Assembly: GCF_018139145.2 (NCBI RefSeq)
Contig: NC_059500.1
Location: 20,813,437-20,877,436 of the forward strand
Direction of reading: 5' to 3'
DNA from: Gymnogyps californianus
Taxonomy: Eukaryota > Chordata > Aves > Accipitriformes > Cathartidae
DNA: 64,000 nucleotides
Part shown: positions 1-12,034 of the stretch, piece after piece
Position numbering within the stretch: the first letter of the stretch is position 1
Layout of the letters: each line of letters opens with the position of its first letter
The notes under the pieces: generated by a model
The model's database searches: none
Seen by the model: the letters and a program-made list of their open reading frames with translations, nothing else
What the model was told of the DNA's origin: nothing
Position numbers and translations under genes: made by a program

Positions 1-2879
1 TTTTATCTGATCAAGAATTTGAATTACACAGAAATTTCGCAGCAGAAGCCTGATTCACCCTCTTCACTTTCTCATTTAGCTAAACTAAACCAAATATTTT
101 TTTTTCTAAACAACTATCACAAAATAATAAATTATAATTTTGCACCTATTCAACCTAGTCAATTTTTATGCAAGTGCAGTAATGGATCACAAGGTTAGCT
201 GTGAATTGTGATCCCTTGTGCAGTTTCTTAAATGAGGGGCAATGCCAGCTCAGCTTTGCTTAGCTCATTTACTCTGCATCTCAACTTGTAAATTAATCAT
301 TGCTGGCAACATCAATTTGGTTGTAATTAATCATATAGGGAGGAGCAAAGAAATTGCACTGAAGTGAGTCATATTAACAACGTTATCTGATTGCTCTCAG
401 TGTAATTTACTAGGATCCTGATGTGTGCATACAAGGCTTCTGGCTGGTACTTTGGCACAGGAGGAAATTTGTAAATTGCTGTGTACAATAGGTAGAATAA
501 TGGGTAGCCCAACTAGCCATATATGTAGATTTCTAATAGGCCCTGCTTTGATGCATTACTTTTGTGCCCATAATTGCGCAGGCTCTCAGCCCTTTAGCTC
601 TCAAATTGCCAATGAAGCAAAGGGACCTCTAGTGCCCCTCTGTCACATAATAAATAACAACAGGGTCCATTTCCAGGCAAGCCAAGGAGAATTCCACCCT
701 GGTGAAATGCTGCTACAATCAAATAAAATAAGGAGGAAAAGACTGTGTTGAATTTAAAGCAAAAGTTAACTGGAGAAAATTAAAATGGAAAATTACTAGC
801 TAAACAGGTTTTCAGTATTGATAAGGACTTTTTTTTTCCCCAAAAAAGCAAACTAAAAGATTAGATGTTGATGGTCTTAGGAAGCAATAGAAAATTTAGT
901 TCTACTATTTCAAAGGAATTCCTCTGTTAATGGGATGCTTGAGATCTTGAAGCACTTGAAGTTTCTTTACACATCCAGTTAATCTCAAAGCAGGTTAATG
1001 ATAGACATAATTTTATTTTTACAACAATTACACTATGGCATAATTTCCATCTGAGATGTATATCTCTATCCAGAGAGGAAACAGGAAAACAGTATGGCAG
1101 ATAATCTTAAACAATAAAACAAAAAGCTGAAAGCCAAGGTCTAGAAGTAAAACAACGTCTGTTTTGCACGTTTACGTACATCTAATGCAACTGTATATGC
1201 ATCCAAGCTGGATAGCTATTTACAGGCACATGCAGTCTAAACATGAAACTTGAGGCCATACTTTACCAGAGGGTGTCAAAGTTTCATAGACACATACATG
1301 ACTGTACATATATCAGTTACTGCCTGGAATGAACATGCAAAGGAAGACTATTATTTCACACAGCATTGTATATTAAAGCTCTGATCTATTAAAATTAGTT
1401 CTCCTACTTTAATGATCCCAGTGTTCAAAAGATATACTTTCCATTAAACCAGCTTTCTCATGGCAGAGCTTCAATATTAGCAGATGAGAAAGGTCAGAGA
1501 TAAGGTAGATTGCTTTCATGTCTGAGTGCAGCCCAACTTTTCCAGTAAACCAGATGACCTACATAAACCTCTCATCTAATAGTAAATGTATTTCAACTAG
1601 GGCAATAATTATAGGAGACCAATTAGCCAGTTACAGGAGGCTGTGCAGCAGGCCACTGGAAGAAACAATTTAATTTCTTTTGTTTTAACTGGAACAGCAG
1701 TAGGAAAACAGGTCTCCCATCCTGAGAGCACTGAGCTGACTGAAAAAGGGAAAATTCAGGTAACAGGGAGAATAAAACAAATGGCCACTGACATCCTACA
1801 TTTTACTTATTCCCCCTGCAACCTAGAGACCTGGATAACAGTGTTGGCCCTCCCAACACCTCTGCTCTTCCAGTGAGAAGGAAGGGTGTGGGAGTGATCT
1901 CCTGCCAGTCCAGGAGCCTGTCCCCTGCAGCATGGGCCCGGGCAATGCGAGAGCAGGAGGCAAGCACACAGTGACAGAAAATGTTCCACCAGCCTCCAGC
2001 AATCTATGGCTCATGGATGTCCCAAGCTAACAGTTATATTGTTATGTTTAAACTAGAGGTATTTAACTTAGAGGTGGTCCTGCAGAAGCAGGCTGAAGCA
2101 TAATTTATATGGCTTTTCTTTCTAAATCTCTGAAAAATAATTACCCATAATTGGTGCTTAATGCTCACTGAGTTCACTGCAAGCCGTCTAATGAAGTTTA
2201 AGGCCAGCAAATATTTCCTGTGCTCTTTGAGAGGATTATTACCTTCATATTATGCAAAGGTGCTCCAGTTTGAACCCATAAGACTGGTAGGAGGCACTCT
2301 TAATCTCCCTAGTTTTATTGTCAAAAAATAAAATAGAGGTAATATTGCTTGGAACTTACCTGCACACCTGAAATTGCAGGGTAAGACAGTTTTTACCCCA
2401 CTTGCAAGGCCTGGAGCAATAGATCAGCAGTTTTATTACGTATGACTTCTAAATCAGGCAGCAAACCCCATAAAACTATAGGAATAAGGAACTTCTACAG
2501 GACACTCCAATTGCCACAAGAATATTGAATTGTTTTTCTTCCTTCCAGAAAGGTGAACACGTGGTGCTAATTGTAAGTAAATCACTGGACACCAATCTCA
2601 GCTTACATTACACACCAGAGCAGCAACCACAAAAATGGCAGAAATCCTAGTAGGTAAACTTTTAAATCTGATAGTGAGGTCGGCATTTCTACACACTGTA
2701 AATAAGTGTGTACTGGCATGTCGCATTCACTGTCCATACTTTAAAAATGATGTTTAAAAGTTAGAAAGGACTTGAAAATAAGTATAATTGAAGTCTGATA
2801 TCTGGAAAACAAGCCTTACTTTGAGACATTTAAGTAGCTTAGCCTATTGGTTTGTCCAGAAGAAGCAGTAATAGTGAGT
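1..2879. other. AT-rich spacer, no gene seen
   Basis: No convincing coding frame or complete repeat is visible. The open stretch at 425-751 starts only at GTG and resembles nothing I know. The ten-base word AATTAATCAT occurs twice, at 291-300 and 325-334. It is a TAAT-core sequence of the kind homeodomain proteins bind. A somewhat GC-richer patch lies at about 1,860-1,960. The stretch may be ordinary spacer or hold regulatory sequence near its left edge. The sequence alone does not decide. Confidence 0.6.
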
Positions 2880-3550
2880 TTATTATTGTGTATGCACATG
2901 TGAAGGGCAGAAGTTACAAGGTTTAAGGAGCAGGGGGCTGCAGTTGTGACCTACATGGGAGGACAGCTGAAAACCATTGCAGCTGGCTCTGAAACATATT
3001 TAAGCAACAGTGGAAAAAAAAAAAAAAAACCAACTTTAAAACTGCATGCTAAACTATATCCAATCAGAGCAGCACGTGGTGCCCTGCTCAGACATATTGC
3101 AGAGAAGTACTGGCAGATGGTGGCAGCTACAGATGCGCTCTTGGGGTGCCTCTCATGCCAGAAGCGGGTAGGTACATCACTGAAGGGGCTAAAGCTTGTG
3201 GGTGACCCACACTGGAGCAGGGACAACAGGGAACAGAGCCGCAGACATGGTTACACGTGGAGTGGCGGAAAACTGTGAAGCATCAGCCAGCAGAAAGAAA
3301 CAATCGGGTGCAGAACAAGGGAAGGCCATTGCACAGATCATCTCAGCCTGCTATACCACCTCCACCTCGTTGGATGAACTCTGATGGACTGAGCACAACT
3401 CGCAGAAAACATATGAAAAGTTGAGGCTGTAGAGAGGGAAGGATAGATGTTTATCAAAGTGCTTGCATAACTGCTTGTGGTTTTTTTTTCCTTCTCAACA
3501 TTCAAATCAATGATCAGAAGTTTATGTTTACTGGCAATGAGTCAAATACA
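2880..3550 (+). mobile_element. Probable degenerate solitary LTR, avian ERVL type
   Basis: The order of landmarks matches what I recall of avian ERVL-type LTRs. A GGGGGCTGCAG-type start (about 2,933) is followed by a GCAGCTGGCTCTGAAAC block (about 2,979), an ACATATTTAAG box (about 2,994) and an A-tract (3,014-3,029). Then come a GACCCACACTGGAGCAGG motif (about 3,204), a GATGAACTCTGATGGACTG motif (about 3,373) and a T-rich end (about 3,480-3,500). Identity is low and both ends are blurred. No retroviral gene or second LTR is visible, so it would be a solo LTR left by recombination. The boundaries are estimates. It could be another GC-richer old repeat that shares these motifs. Confidence 0.45.
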
Positions 3551-5447
3551 TTTCCCCAACTCATGACTGTTTTGCTTGTGATAACATATCGAAAAAGAAA
3601 AGTGATATCTGATTATAAATGGCTCTATAACAGAAGAAGGCATAACAAAATCCAATGGCTGGCAGAGGTATATTAGTCAAATTCAGGTTGGAAAAGGTAG
3701 AGCGGCAGAGACTGTAATTAATCAGGACAATAAGCAGAAACATGCTGGTCTGCTGCTGTGCAAAATTTTGAAACTAAGACCAGATAGAAGGAAATCACAG
3801 GTTTGATTCAAAGAGCTCCATGTTTCCAGCCTTTGTAATACAGGACACATCTGCGTGGATCATGATAGTGGTCCCTTGCAGGCTTTTAAATCCTAAAGTA
3901 TCAGTCACTATACCTGAGAGTGGAAATGGTGTACAATGTCAGTAAGCAATGGGTAGGCAGTACACAAAACAGTGTCTTGACAGCAAAAGCTTAAGAAATA
4001 GCTGTTTCCCATTCTCCCGCTTTTCGTAACTGTGCCCAAGCTGTAATTCTTTGCCTAGAAAATGTTTTGCTGATATAGTCATTTGTGGAGCCAGACCACA
4101 AACTAGAGAATTTAAGCAATCTGTGTAAAAAATAAAACTCTAAAAAACAAATACAAAAATCATTGTATAGATAAATATTCCCCAAATAGTCGTTCCAAAC
4201 TTTCATACATCTCCTGAACTCAGAACAAAGACTTGTCAAAGAGAACATCACAATCTCCGATCATTTTTTATGACCATGTTGTAACAAGACCTGCTTGTAT
4301 TAACCTTTGAATAAAGTTTTTGCAAGTGTCAAAGCAGCTTAGGAACCAAAATACAATTTTCAAAAGAGAGTTTCAGCAAGATGCAGCACCTTCTGTAGCA
4401 CTGAGATGAGCAGATGTAAGACATTTAAGTACTTTCAGGCATTTTCATAGAAAGTGTTTTTCAAAAGCAAGGAGGCCTTGAACACTTCTGATTCTTAAAA
4501 ATTATTACCTTTAATTTTTTTGAGGGAATTATTATGAGGTTTTGCAACCACACAAGACCAAGCTTTGTTTGTTCCCTGTAGTAATCCTGGCTTGATATCC
4601 CACCTAATTTTCAATTTGTGTTCTGTAAGTTGCTTAGAAACTTATAGAAGAACATGAATATTTTAATAAACTGGCTTTGGTTAGTGTGTGTTTTCACTCA
4701 AGAAACATGAGTATGATTTAAGTCAACTAAACACGGATGCTAGAATTAGATGAAATCACAGCAAAACTATGTTTGCAATTGCATTAAAAGTACAGGCCCA
4801 CGAGTACAAAAAACGCTTGACTTAAGTGGGTGCCTATGTGTAGGACTATGCCTCAAAAATATCCCAGCTATCCAGGATTATTGCTGATCAGTTCCACACA
4901 GAAGATATTTTTACACAACTCAGTATGCTAGAAATTATACTTGTAACAGTCGCAAATTTCCTACATTCTAAGTACATAACTAGCATAAGCTTATTTGAAG
5001 TTTATTATTTCTTATGATTTTAGATTGCGAATACTCTGCCTATCTATAGAGTTTATACTCCTGAAAAAACAAAAACATAAAGCTATCAATTCTCACCTTC
5101 TACCAAGCATCTCAAAATCAAGCATTACTAACGCTATGCAGCCCTGGACACATCAAGCCACCAGCTGTTCCACAAAAGCTGGAATGTGATGGCATCATTA
5201 TAGGCATCATATGTTCTCCAGGAGGAGCTTTGTAACTACATAAACTGATAAGGTGTATTACTGTGCTTTAAATTCAGATCATCTAGAAAATTGCCACATA
5301 TCCAAGAAAGGTTTCCTAAGGAAAAAAATCTCAAACCAGCTTCCCCCAAAAAATTTCTGCTAATAGAACATTAAGGTCAAAGTGCAATAACAATATAAAA
5401 GAGGTACTAATAGGACCCACATGTAAGAAAAGACTCTAATAATTTTC
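3551..5447. other. AT-rich spacer, nothing recognised
   Basis: Only short, mostly non-ATG open stretches occur on both strands. I see no repeat, RNA gene or regulatory block I can name. Confidence 0.6.
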
Positions 5448-5484
5448 AGACAGAATTTGCTTCAACTGAAGTCAAATTCTGTCT
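5448..5484. repeat. Near-perfect 37-bp inverted repeat
   Basis: The left arm (5,448-5,464) and right arm (5,467-5,484) can form 17 consecutive pairs with one unpaired T at 5,472 and a two-base centre (AC, 5,465-5,466). The outer arms read AGACAGAATTTG and CAAATTCTGTCT. The centre is too tight for a standard microRNA precursor loop, so this is better seen as a DNA palindrome or a mutated product of a local inverted duplication. Confidence 0.85.
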
Positions 5485-7170
5485 TCCAAAATCAGCAAGA
5501 CATTTTAGGACAATATATACAATGAAAAATATTGCAACTAAACTATGTATTCTGTGCTACAAATGAAGGGATAGCTAAGTTTATAGGAAGAATTGCATCA
5601 CAGAAAAAAAAATTCTTGAAGATAGAACTTTAGACTGCAAGGTGAATTCTTATGCTTGTGATGTGTTGGAATCTGTCAGGGAATGCAACATGAGGCAGGA
5701 ACTGGCTGACTGATGTATTGCTACATTGACATTATTTGATATATTCATATCATTTTGGTGTTTCTGCTGGCTGTCCATGGGGCTGGGAAAACCTTTATGC
5801 TTTTGATGCATTCACAGGGAGAAAAACATGATGGGTGAGTCTGTTCCCTCTGATACTTTTGAGATTGGCTATAACAAGAGATAGTGTGTGATGGGGCTGC
5901 TACTAACATTGGAATTTCTCAGTTGCCAGTTTGACGTGTCTTTCCCTGTATTCAAGGCTGAAATAATTGCCAGGTTTGGATTCAGAAGCTTTCTTTCCAG
6001 TCTTAATTTTGTTGTGGGTGGTAGTTATATGCTTTGTGACCACAGGTCACAACACATCAAAGGTTTCTGTGGATCCTTTGGCATTTATTGCCAGACTTAT
6101 TTTATGGGTGTCTGTGACTACAAGATACTGAACTCAATGGCTGAGATGGTATCTGTGGTGTTAGCCTTGTGCTCTGACAGATCCACATGAAACAACATGA
6201 TTTCACAAGCTGTTGCCATTTACTCTTTGATGTTTTGTAAGCTGAAGGCACAAACTTGCAGCCGCAGCCGTTAAGTATGTGGCTGCATATGTATGTACAT
6301 CCATCATACAGAAAACACACAACTCTGTTTCTGAAGGCTAAGGGAAAATATACTGGTTAACTTCCAATATTTGAAAAAAAGTGAATGAAGGGATCACATT
6401 ATTCTAAATACCTTGATGTAATTCTCAAGCATACAAAACTAGAACAATGGAGCAAGCTGCACACAGGACACCGAGATATTAATACTGCAACTTTTTTTTT
6501 TTTTTTTTTTTTTTTATTTTTAAGGAAAGTGTGTGCGCCTTTGATTCTAGCTTGGAGAATCAATACTATAGATATTCCCAAAGAGCAGTGATCCCAGGTG
6601 TGACTGATGTGTACTTCACCGTTAAAGAAGAGCTAGGACTTGTTAGATCACTCAGGAATATGGGGACATTAGTACATGGATACATTTGTTGGATGACTGC
6701 ATCATGCCAGAGTAATTCCAGTGCTCCTTCACTGACAGAGCTGGGGGAGAAACAGTTAAAGTGGCCTTCTCGGCAATTCTCATTTTTGAGACAAATATTA
6801 AAATTGAAATAGTAAAACTATAAATCATAGATTCCAATCTCTAGTGAACAAATGGGGAGAGTATCATGTTCTGGAGGGTAAAGGAAGTCCTACACTCATA
6901 AATCATCTACTGAATGTTTTGCTTTTAAGCTAGTGAAATAGCCAAAACGTGACACTACACACATGCCCATTACATCACAGGAAGTTAATTGTTCTAAAAA
7001 TACACCTTTTTGTAAACCCATCCAAATGGTGGTGATGCAGTATCACACTTGCAGTTTTAAAACAAAGGAAGTCACAGGCATTCAAGTCAGCTGGTTATCC
7101 TGAGGTGGAGAAAGGAGGATTACAGCAGCTGAAAGCTACATGAGAAGCAGCTCCCTTAGCTGCATCTGAG
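5485..7170. other. AT-rich spacer with a poly-T tract
   Basis: No gene is visible. A run of 24 T residues lies at 6,492-6,515. It could be the reverse-oriented tail of an old retroposed sequence, but no retroposon body is recognisable next to it, so I treat it as a homopolymer. Confidence 0.6.
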
Positions 7171-7190
7171 CAGGGACTGTACAGTCCCTG
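7171..7190. repeat. Perfect 20-bp palindrome
   Basis: CAGGGACTGT is followed directly by its reverse complement, with no spacer. The next outer bases (G and T) do not pair. By simple base counting a perfect 20-bp palindrome is expected less than once in 64 kb. It could be a dimeric protein binding site or a hairpin-forming sequence; no function is shown. Confidence 0.95.
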
Positions 7191-10100
7191 TAAGGATGAA
7201 GGCTCCTTTAAAGAGGCATGAAATGGATTTTTTCCTTTATAAGCCTAATTTGGCCTGTCCTTCTCTTATGGATTGAAAAAGATTTTTATTATGAGTTTCA
7301 CCCACTTGTGAAGAAAAATTAGTCAGGCTTTCTACAAGTCTGTGTTTCTAAAGACCAGATGGTATTGATCTGAACATAAGGTACATGGCAGAATTAAGGC
7401 AGAAAGAATATCACAGGGGGGGAAAAACCAACAAATAATCCTTTATGAATTGCATAGCCTCTTATTATTGCTGATATTTTTTACACTTGAAAATCTGTGT
7501 TTTTCAGCCTAGCTGCAAACACTTCATAAAGTGAAACCTTCTTGTGTCATGTATTTTTCTCTTGCATACAGCAAACCAGCGATACTTGGTTTTCACAATG
7601 ATTTAGTGTTACCTTAAGAAACAGCTATTACTCGTACTGCTAAGCCTTGCCACATACCTCTGAAATTCTCTCTCTAAATTTAACATGAACATGAGAAGTA
7701 CAGCAGGTAGGAGAGTCAAAGAGCTATTCAGGTTATTTGTCATTGCTGAGAATGTTTTGAAGATGGCAGCCTTTCTCATACGCTTAATTAAACATATGTG
7801 AATATTGACACTTTTTAAAAGGAATTGTATGAATTAAGGTAAGCATCTTATATCATTTAAAGACCCTAAATAATGTATCAAATCTTATTAACATACCCTA
7901 CTCCTCATTGAAAATAGCGCCTGGATTTGAAAGTAACTGTTAAAATGAAAAAGATTGCTCCTAGAGTAAGATGTCTCTCAATAGAAAAAATTAGTCCATT
8001 GCAAACGGTTTCTAATATTTCATCTTGGAAAATTCCTAGTATTTTATGAGCTGCTTATCCTTCCAGAAGAGTTTAAGACTCTTGATGAAAAATATAAAAT
8101 AACATTCATAATAGCTACTTGCAGTTCTAGGTGAGGTTATCCAGTCTAATTTTCTGAATACCATAGATTTTCCTTTGCTTTAACTGATAGGTGACTCCAT
8201 AATGAGTCAAGTAATGACAAACTAATTTATTTACATTTTCTGGGGTCTACATAACTGTTGACCACAGACAGGGAAAAAAAGAAAAACAGTGCCATTGATG
8301 CCCCTAAATGAAGAGGCTGCATAGATACCACCTATGCAGGCTATTCCTACACAGGTAAGACCTACCAAACCCTATCAATTAATGTGCTGGAAGCTTTCCT
8401 TCCCAGTCAAAAATGTGGTCAGTTTAATGCTGAATACATGAACAAGTCGGAACAACTATGTTCTGCTTTCTTCACTGGCCCTACTTCCTCCAGCATCTTT
8501 CCTCCAGGAGGACAGAAAAAGACAGAAAATGCTGATAGAAGCCTTCTGGCTGACTACATGGAGGGGGAGGGGGGAAGAAAAAAAGCGTTCCTGACCATTT
8601 GGTTAGTCATCTTAAAAAATTGACTTTTTACTCAGTGCAGGGCAGGAAGTTCCATGATGTTGTTGAGAGGAGCACAATTAAGGCCCATGAAGGAATATTT
8701 TCAGGGCAAATGTTCAGACATTCAAAGATACCAAAATGAGAAGGAACCACTAACACTCTCCAGCTTAGATATTTACAGATAATTTATAGAATTTCTCCTG
8801 GAAACAGATTAAAATTCACATCTAGATAATTTCAGGTGAAACTCAGACTCCCAGCTTCCTGACAGTAACTCTTCACCTGATAAATTCTCAGTGCTAAACC
8901 CCAGCATTTTATAATTGCCTACTCCCAGCCACTGGAACTTGTTACACTTTTGTCACTCAGATTGAGAAATTTGCCCCTTCTGCATGAGGTCTCTGGCCTA
9001 GGGCAGCTGCCTGGATAGAATAAATAAGTCACCTTTCTCCTCAAAGAATTGAGTGTCCTTAGGCAAAGCTAGTTATTCAGATACTAGGTCACCTTCACAC
9101 CCTTTTACTTCCTTTATATTCTGAAAGTTGGTTTTAGCCTTCTCGATCACAGCACTGCATGTTATCTCGAGCTACCCTAAAGCTCTTCCAGAGTCAGTGC
9201 TTTCCAGCAGGTTTCCTACCCCACACCATACACTGGAGTTGTAATCCTCACACACATCAGCTGTACAACAAAATCTGAGTTGGACTATTACTGTTTAAAT
9301 AAGTGATTCAGGTCAGTTTTCAGAAAAAAAAAAATCCCTTTTTATTATTTGTTGCTAGACCAATCCTTGTCCCATCTGAAAATTGTTGCAGGAAAGACAT
9401 GGTATCAACATTCAGATTTGTTCACAAAAATATTGTTGGATTAAGAATTAGTCTCCTAGCCTAAATAGTTCTGTTGATTGATATCTCTCTGTTAACATCT
9501 ATATTTTCAGAGCTGGCAGCAACAGAATAAAATTCCATTTAAAATTTACTTCCCTTGTCAGTTGCTTTAAGCTTTGGAAAACTGGCCCTGCTGAAGATCC
9601 AAAAATACACAGTAGTGGCTGGTGATGTGTTTTCTTGTCATAAGTAAACGCTGTAGGGTCATGATCAAGATATCTAAGCAGTTGCTAGTTTTAAGTTCAC
9701 AAATTTACAAGTAGAATGAGAGCCAAATTGAGTTACCTTCTGTTAGTTGCAAGACTTTCTGGATAAATAAGTTAATTTATATTTCTTTGAGAAAATAAAA
9801 TTTTGTTACTGGATGCTTGCAGAATTTGACAAAATGTCACACAAACAAAAATCACCTGCCACTATTTTTTTCTTCAGGGGAATTACAGACTGATGCTTTA
9901 GAGCCTCCCCCCACCCCCCAACTCTTTTTTTTTGCTGTTTGAAAGCAGAGATATTGTGGCAAACAGTTATCAGTATCCTACTCCAGTCCGCACTATGATT
10001 CTGAATTGTTGATGATTAACAAGTGTCTGATGTCTAGTATCTTCATCCTATCATACAAATTATAATAAGTGATTCTAATGTTTTACTTATGTACCACATT

Positions 10101-10800
10101 TTAGCAACTTTCAGTAATAACAGCTGTCTCACCTTTCCTTTCACACATGAATATCTCCAAGGCCTCCTTTACTGCTTAGAGAGACAACATGAAATATTGA
10201 CAATGTTCTTAAAGACCGCAAATGTAACCCTAGTTACAAGTGAAAATAACAATGCAACACAACATAAATCTTTATGATTAGGCAAAAACATTTAAATAAA
10301 CCAATTGATGTTCTTATGCCAAGACAATATGTTTGTTTGCTGTTCAGTAAAAATGACTGTGAGATTCTGCTCTCTGCTTAAATATAATGTCTGAATTCAT
10401 CTTCATGTGGAAAAGGTTTGTCCATTAAAGGAACTGCAGGAAATGGCATTTAATTTAGAAAATCTGGCCTTATTGTGTTTATTTACTTATTGTTCGTGTT
10501 TATATACAAGCATATACAAAAGCTAACCGCATGTGTGCACACATACATTTATCAAACAAAGCTAGATCTTGTCTGGCAAAAATAAATACACATTTTGCTC
10601 GGTGCTAAAAATGTTATAGAGATACATTACTGTAGGCATTTTTCTTCAGAAAAGAAATAAAAGATCATGTGCCTTGTATGCGCCGATGGTTGTGATGAGA
10701 GCCTGGAATTGGGGAGACCTGTGTAAATGCCCTCTGGGGCCAGTGTGCTTATCTAACAAAGTAATAGACAGAGATGACCTTTCTCCAACAGGAGACCTAA
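7191..10800. other. AT-rich spacer, nothing recognised
   Basis: No supported gene is present. There is a C6-A-C6 tract at 9,907-9,919. The open stretch at 8,384-8,623 starts only at GTG and has no recognisable domain. Otherwise the sequence looks like ordinary spacer. Confidence 0.6.
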
Positions 10801-10803
10801 GCT

Positions 10804-11211
10804 TTAGTAAAAGGAGGCATTGATTAGTCTATTTCTGCTGATGTGTTTTAATTTTTTAAAATCAACACCGGCTGAGTAAAAAAATAAAAGAAATTGAAAT
10901 TTTCGAAAGCTCCCCTGGGTAGTCACCTCTCGCTCTCTCTCCCCAGGGAGATACATGTTGTACTCACCCACGCAGGAGTTGTGCCTGTGGGCAGACAAGT
11001 GCCAGCAGTGCCCTAAGCACACCTGACGCCCACCTGGGCTCCAGCTGCCTGCACCATCTAGGTGCAGGCATGGTGCTACTTGCCTCGCTGCCTGCCTTGG
11101 CTCCTGCACTTGCCCTGCCTGGTCCCGATCCCTGGTGATCCCTGACTTAACCGCTCTGCTGGATATGCCTTCGCTCTCAGCTTTAGAGCTCAGATGCCAG
11201 GGCATCTTCAT
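10804..11211 (-). other. GC-richer block with a 135-codon open frame and a splice-donor-like site
   Basis: Read on the minus strand, an ATG at 11,211 opens 135 codons with no recognised domain. The N-terminal part is rich in Arg, Gln, Ala and Ser. The frame runs through a good donor consensus (GTGAGTA, plus positions 10,961-10,967), so an exon could end at 10,968 instead of reading through. The first ATG context is weak, but a second ATG two codons on has an A at -3. The block is clearly richer in GC than its flanks. A lncRNA or 5' exon is possible, and so is a chance frame in a GC-rich patch. The product is unknown. Confidence 0.2.
11046..11070. repeat. Hairpin: 10-bp arms, 5-base loop
   Basis: TGCCTGCACC (11,046-11,055) and GGTGCAGGCA (11,061-11,070) pair perfectly around ATCTA. 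It sits inside the GC-richer block at 10.9-11.2 kb. A stem this GC-rich would be stable in RNA. Confidence 0.9.
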
Positions 11212-11740
11212 GAATTTTTCTCACCTGCTTTTATTTTGGATTCAAGAAAATAAAACATTCCTTCTTCCAGCAAAGCTTGTAGCCAACCAGGGGGGCAATG
11301 GAGGACAGAATTAAAATAGTCCTCGGCCTCTATTGACAGCACCTTCTGCTGTCATAAAGATAATGTATAGACAGACCTTGTGACAGAGCCAAAGAATGTC
11401 AGATGGTAGACTATGACTATACATATTCTGCTCAGTAATAAGGATGACTACAGTGTCTCAAGAGTTGTTTCTTACTAAATAATTGGACTACAACAGTGTA
11501 TTTCAGCTTTTCTTTTCATCTGAATTTAACATGCATAGCTTGCTGCATGATGTCAGTGACTAGCTTTTCATAGTCACACTTCACCAGTTCAGAAGGAATC
11601 TGCCGAACACAGGCTGAAAGCCACAAATAGAAAATTTTCACAGCCCTTGCATAAGAGATTGGTTGCCTACTGCTTTGTGTGTCCAACAGCTCGAACACCT
11701 CTGAAGAAGCCCACACGTCAAAGGTTGAGGGTGAGCTCAC
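11212..11740. other. Spacer with a minus-strand open frame (11,516-11,824)
   Basis: A minus-strand ATG at 11,824 opens 102 codons down to 11,516. The stretch includes FYLWLSACVRQIPSEL and KCDYEKLVTDIMQQ, which look protein-like, and a pyrimidine-rich acceptor-like TTTCAG precedes the codons for CVRQIP. No family is recognised. It overlaps the exon-like stretch at 11,741-11,942 in a different frame, so both cannot be continuously coding unless splicing or a frameshift separates them. Confidence 0.2.
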
Positions 11741-11942
11741 TTTTCTTTTTATAATCCTCAAACACCCAGTGAAGTGACAAATACTCATTCCCAGCAGAGT
11801 GTTTCCTCCCTCCGCTCTCCTCATGCCTCACGAATCCTTTACAACACAAAATTTCCAAGAAAAGTTGTAATACAACATTATGTGACACCTTACACGTTGT
11901 TTGCAATGTTATCAGAAGCAATACATAAAATGATGGATGCCA
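11741..11942 (-). other. Exon-like open stretch, unknown product
   Basis: On the minus strand an acceptor-like TACCTTTTCCTCAG ends just before 11,942, and a donor-like GTGAGC begins at 11,740. The 202 bases between them are open for 67 codons plus one base. The translation is hydrophobic at the start and ends HWVFEDYKKK. Having both splice consensuses around an open frame is what prompted the call. A retropseudogene with a frameshift is an alternative, given the adjacent protein-like frame at 11,516-11,824. I recognise no family, and decoy exons of this quality arise by chance in a window this size. Confidence 0.2.
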
Positions 11943-12012
11943 CTGAGGAAAAGGTAATGCTTGAATACTGAACCATCAGTTCCCACTCGAGGTGGGAGCT
12001 ATATCAGGAATA

Positions 12013-12034
12013 TAACAGTAGTGCACTACTGTTA
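12013..12034. repeat. Perfect 22-bp palindrome with adjoining direct repeat
   Basis: TAACAGTAGTG is followed immediately by its reverse complement. The right arm contains CACTACTGT (12,024-12,032), which recurs at 12,035-12,043, an 11-base step. The cluster suggests local slippage or inverted duplication, or a multi-copy protein binding site. Confidence 0.95.

Noticed and set aside
425..751. 108-codon plus-strand open frame
   Set aside because: Begins with GTG, no internal strong ATG, and no recognisable protein features.
6492..6515. T24 tract as a reversed retroposon tail
   Set aside because: No retroposon body or target duplication is recognisable on either side.
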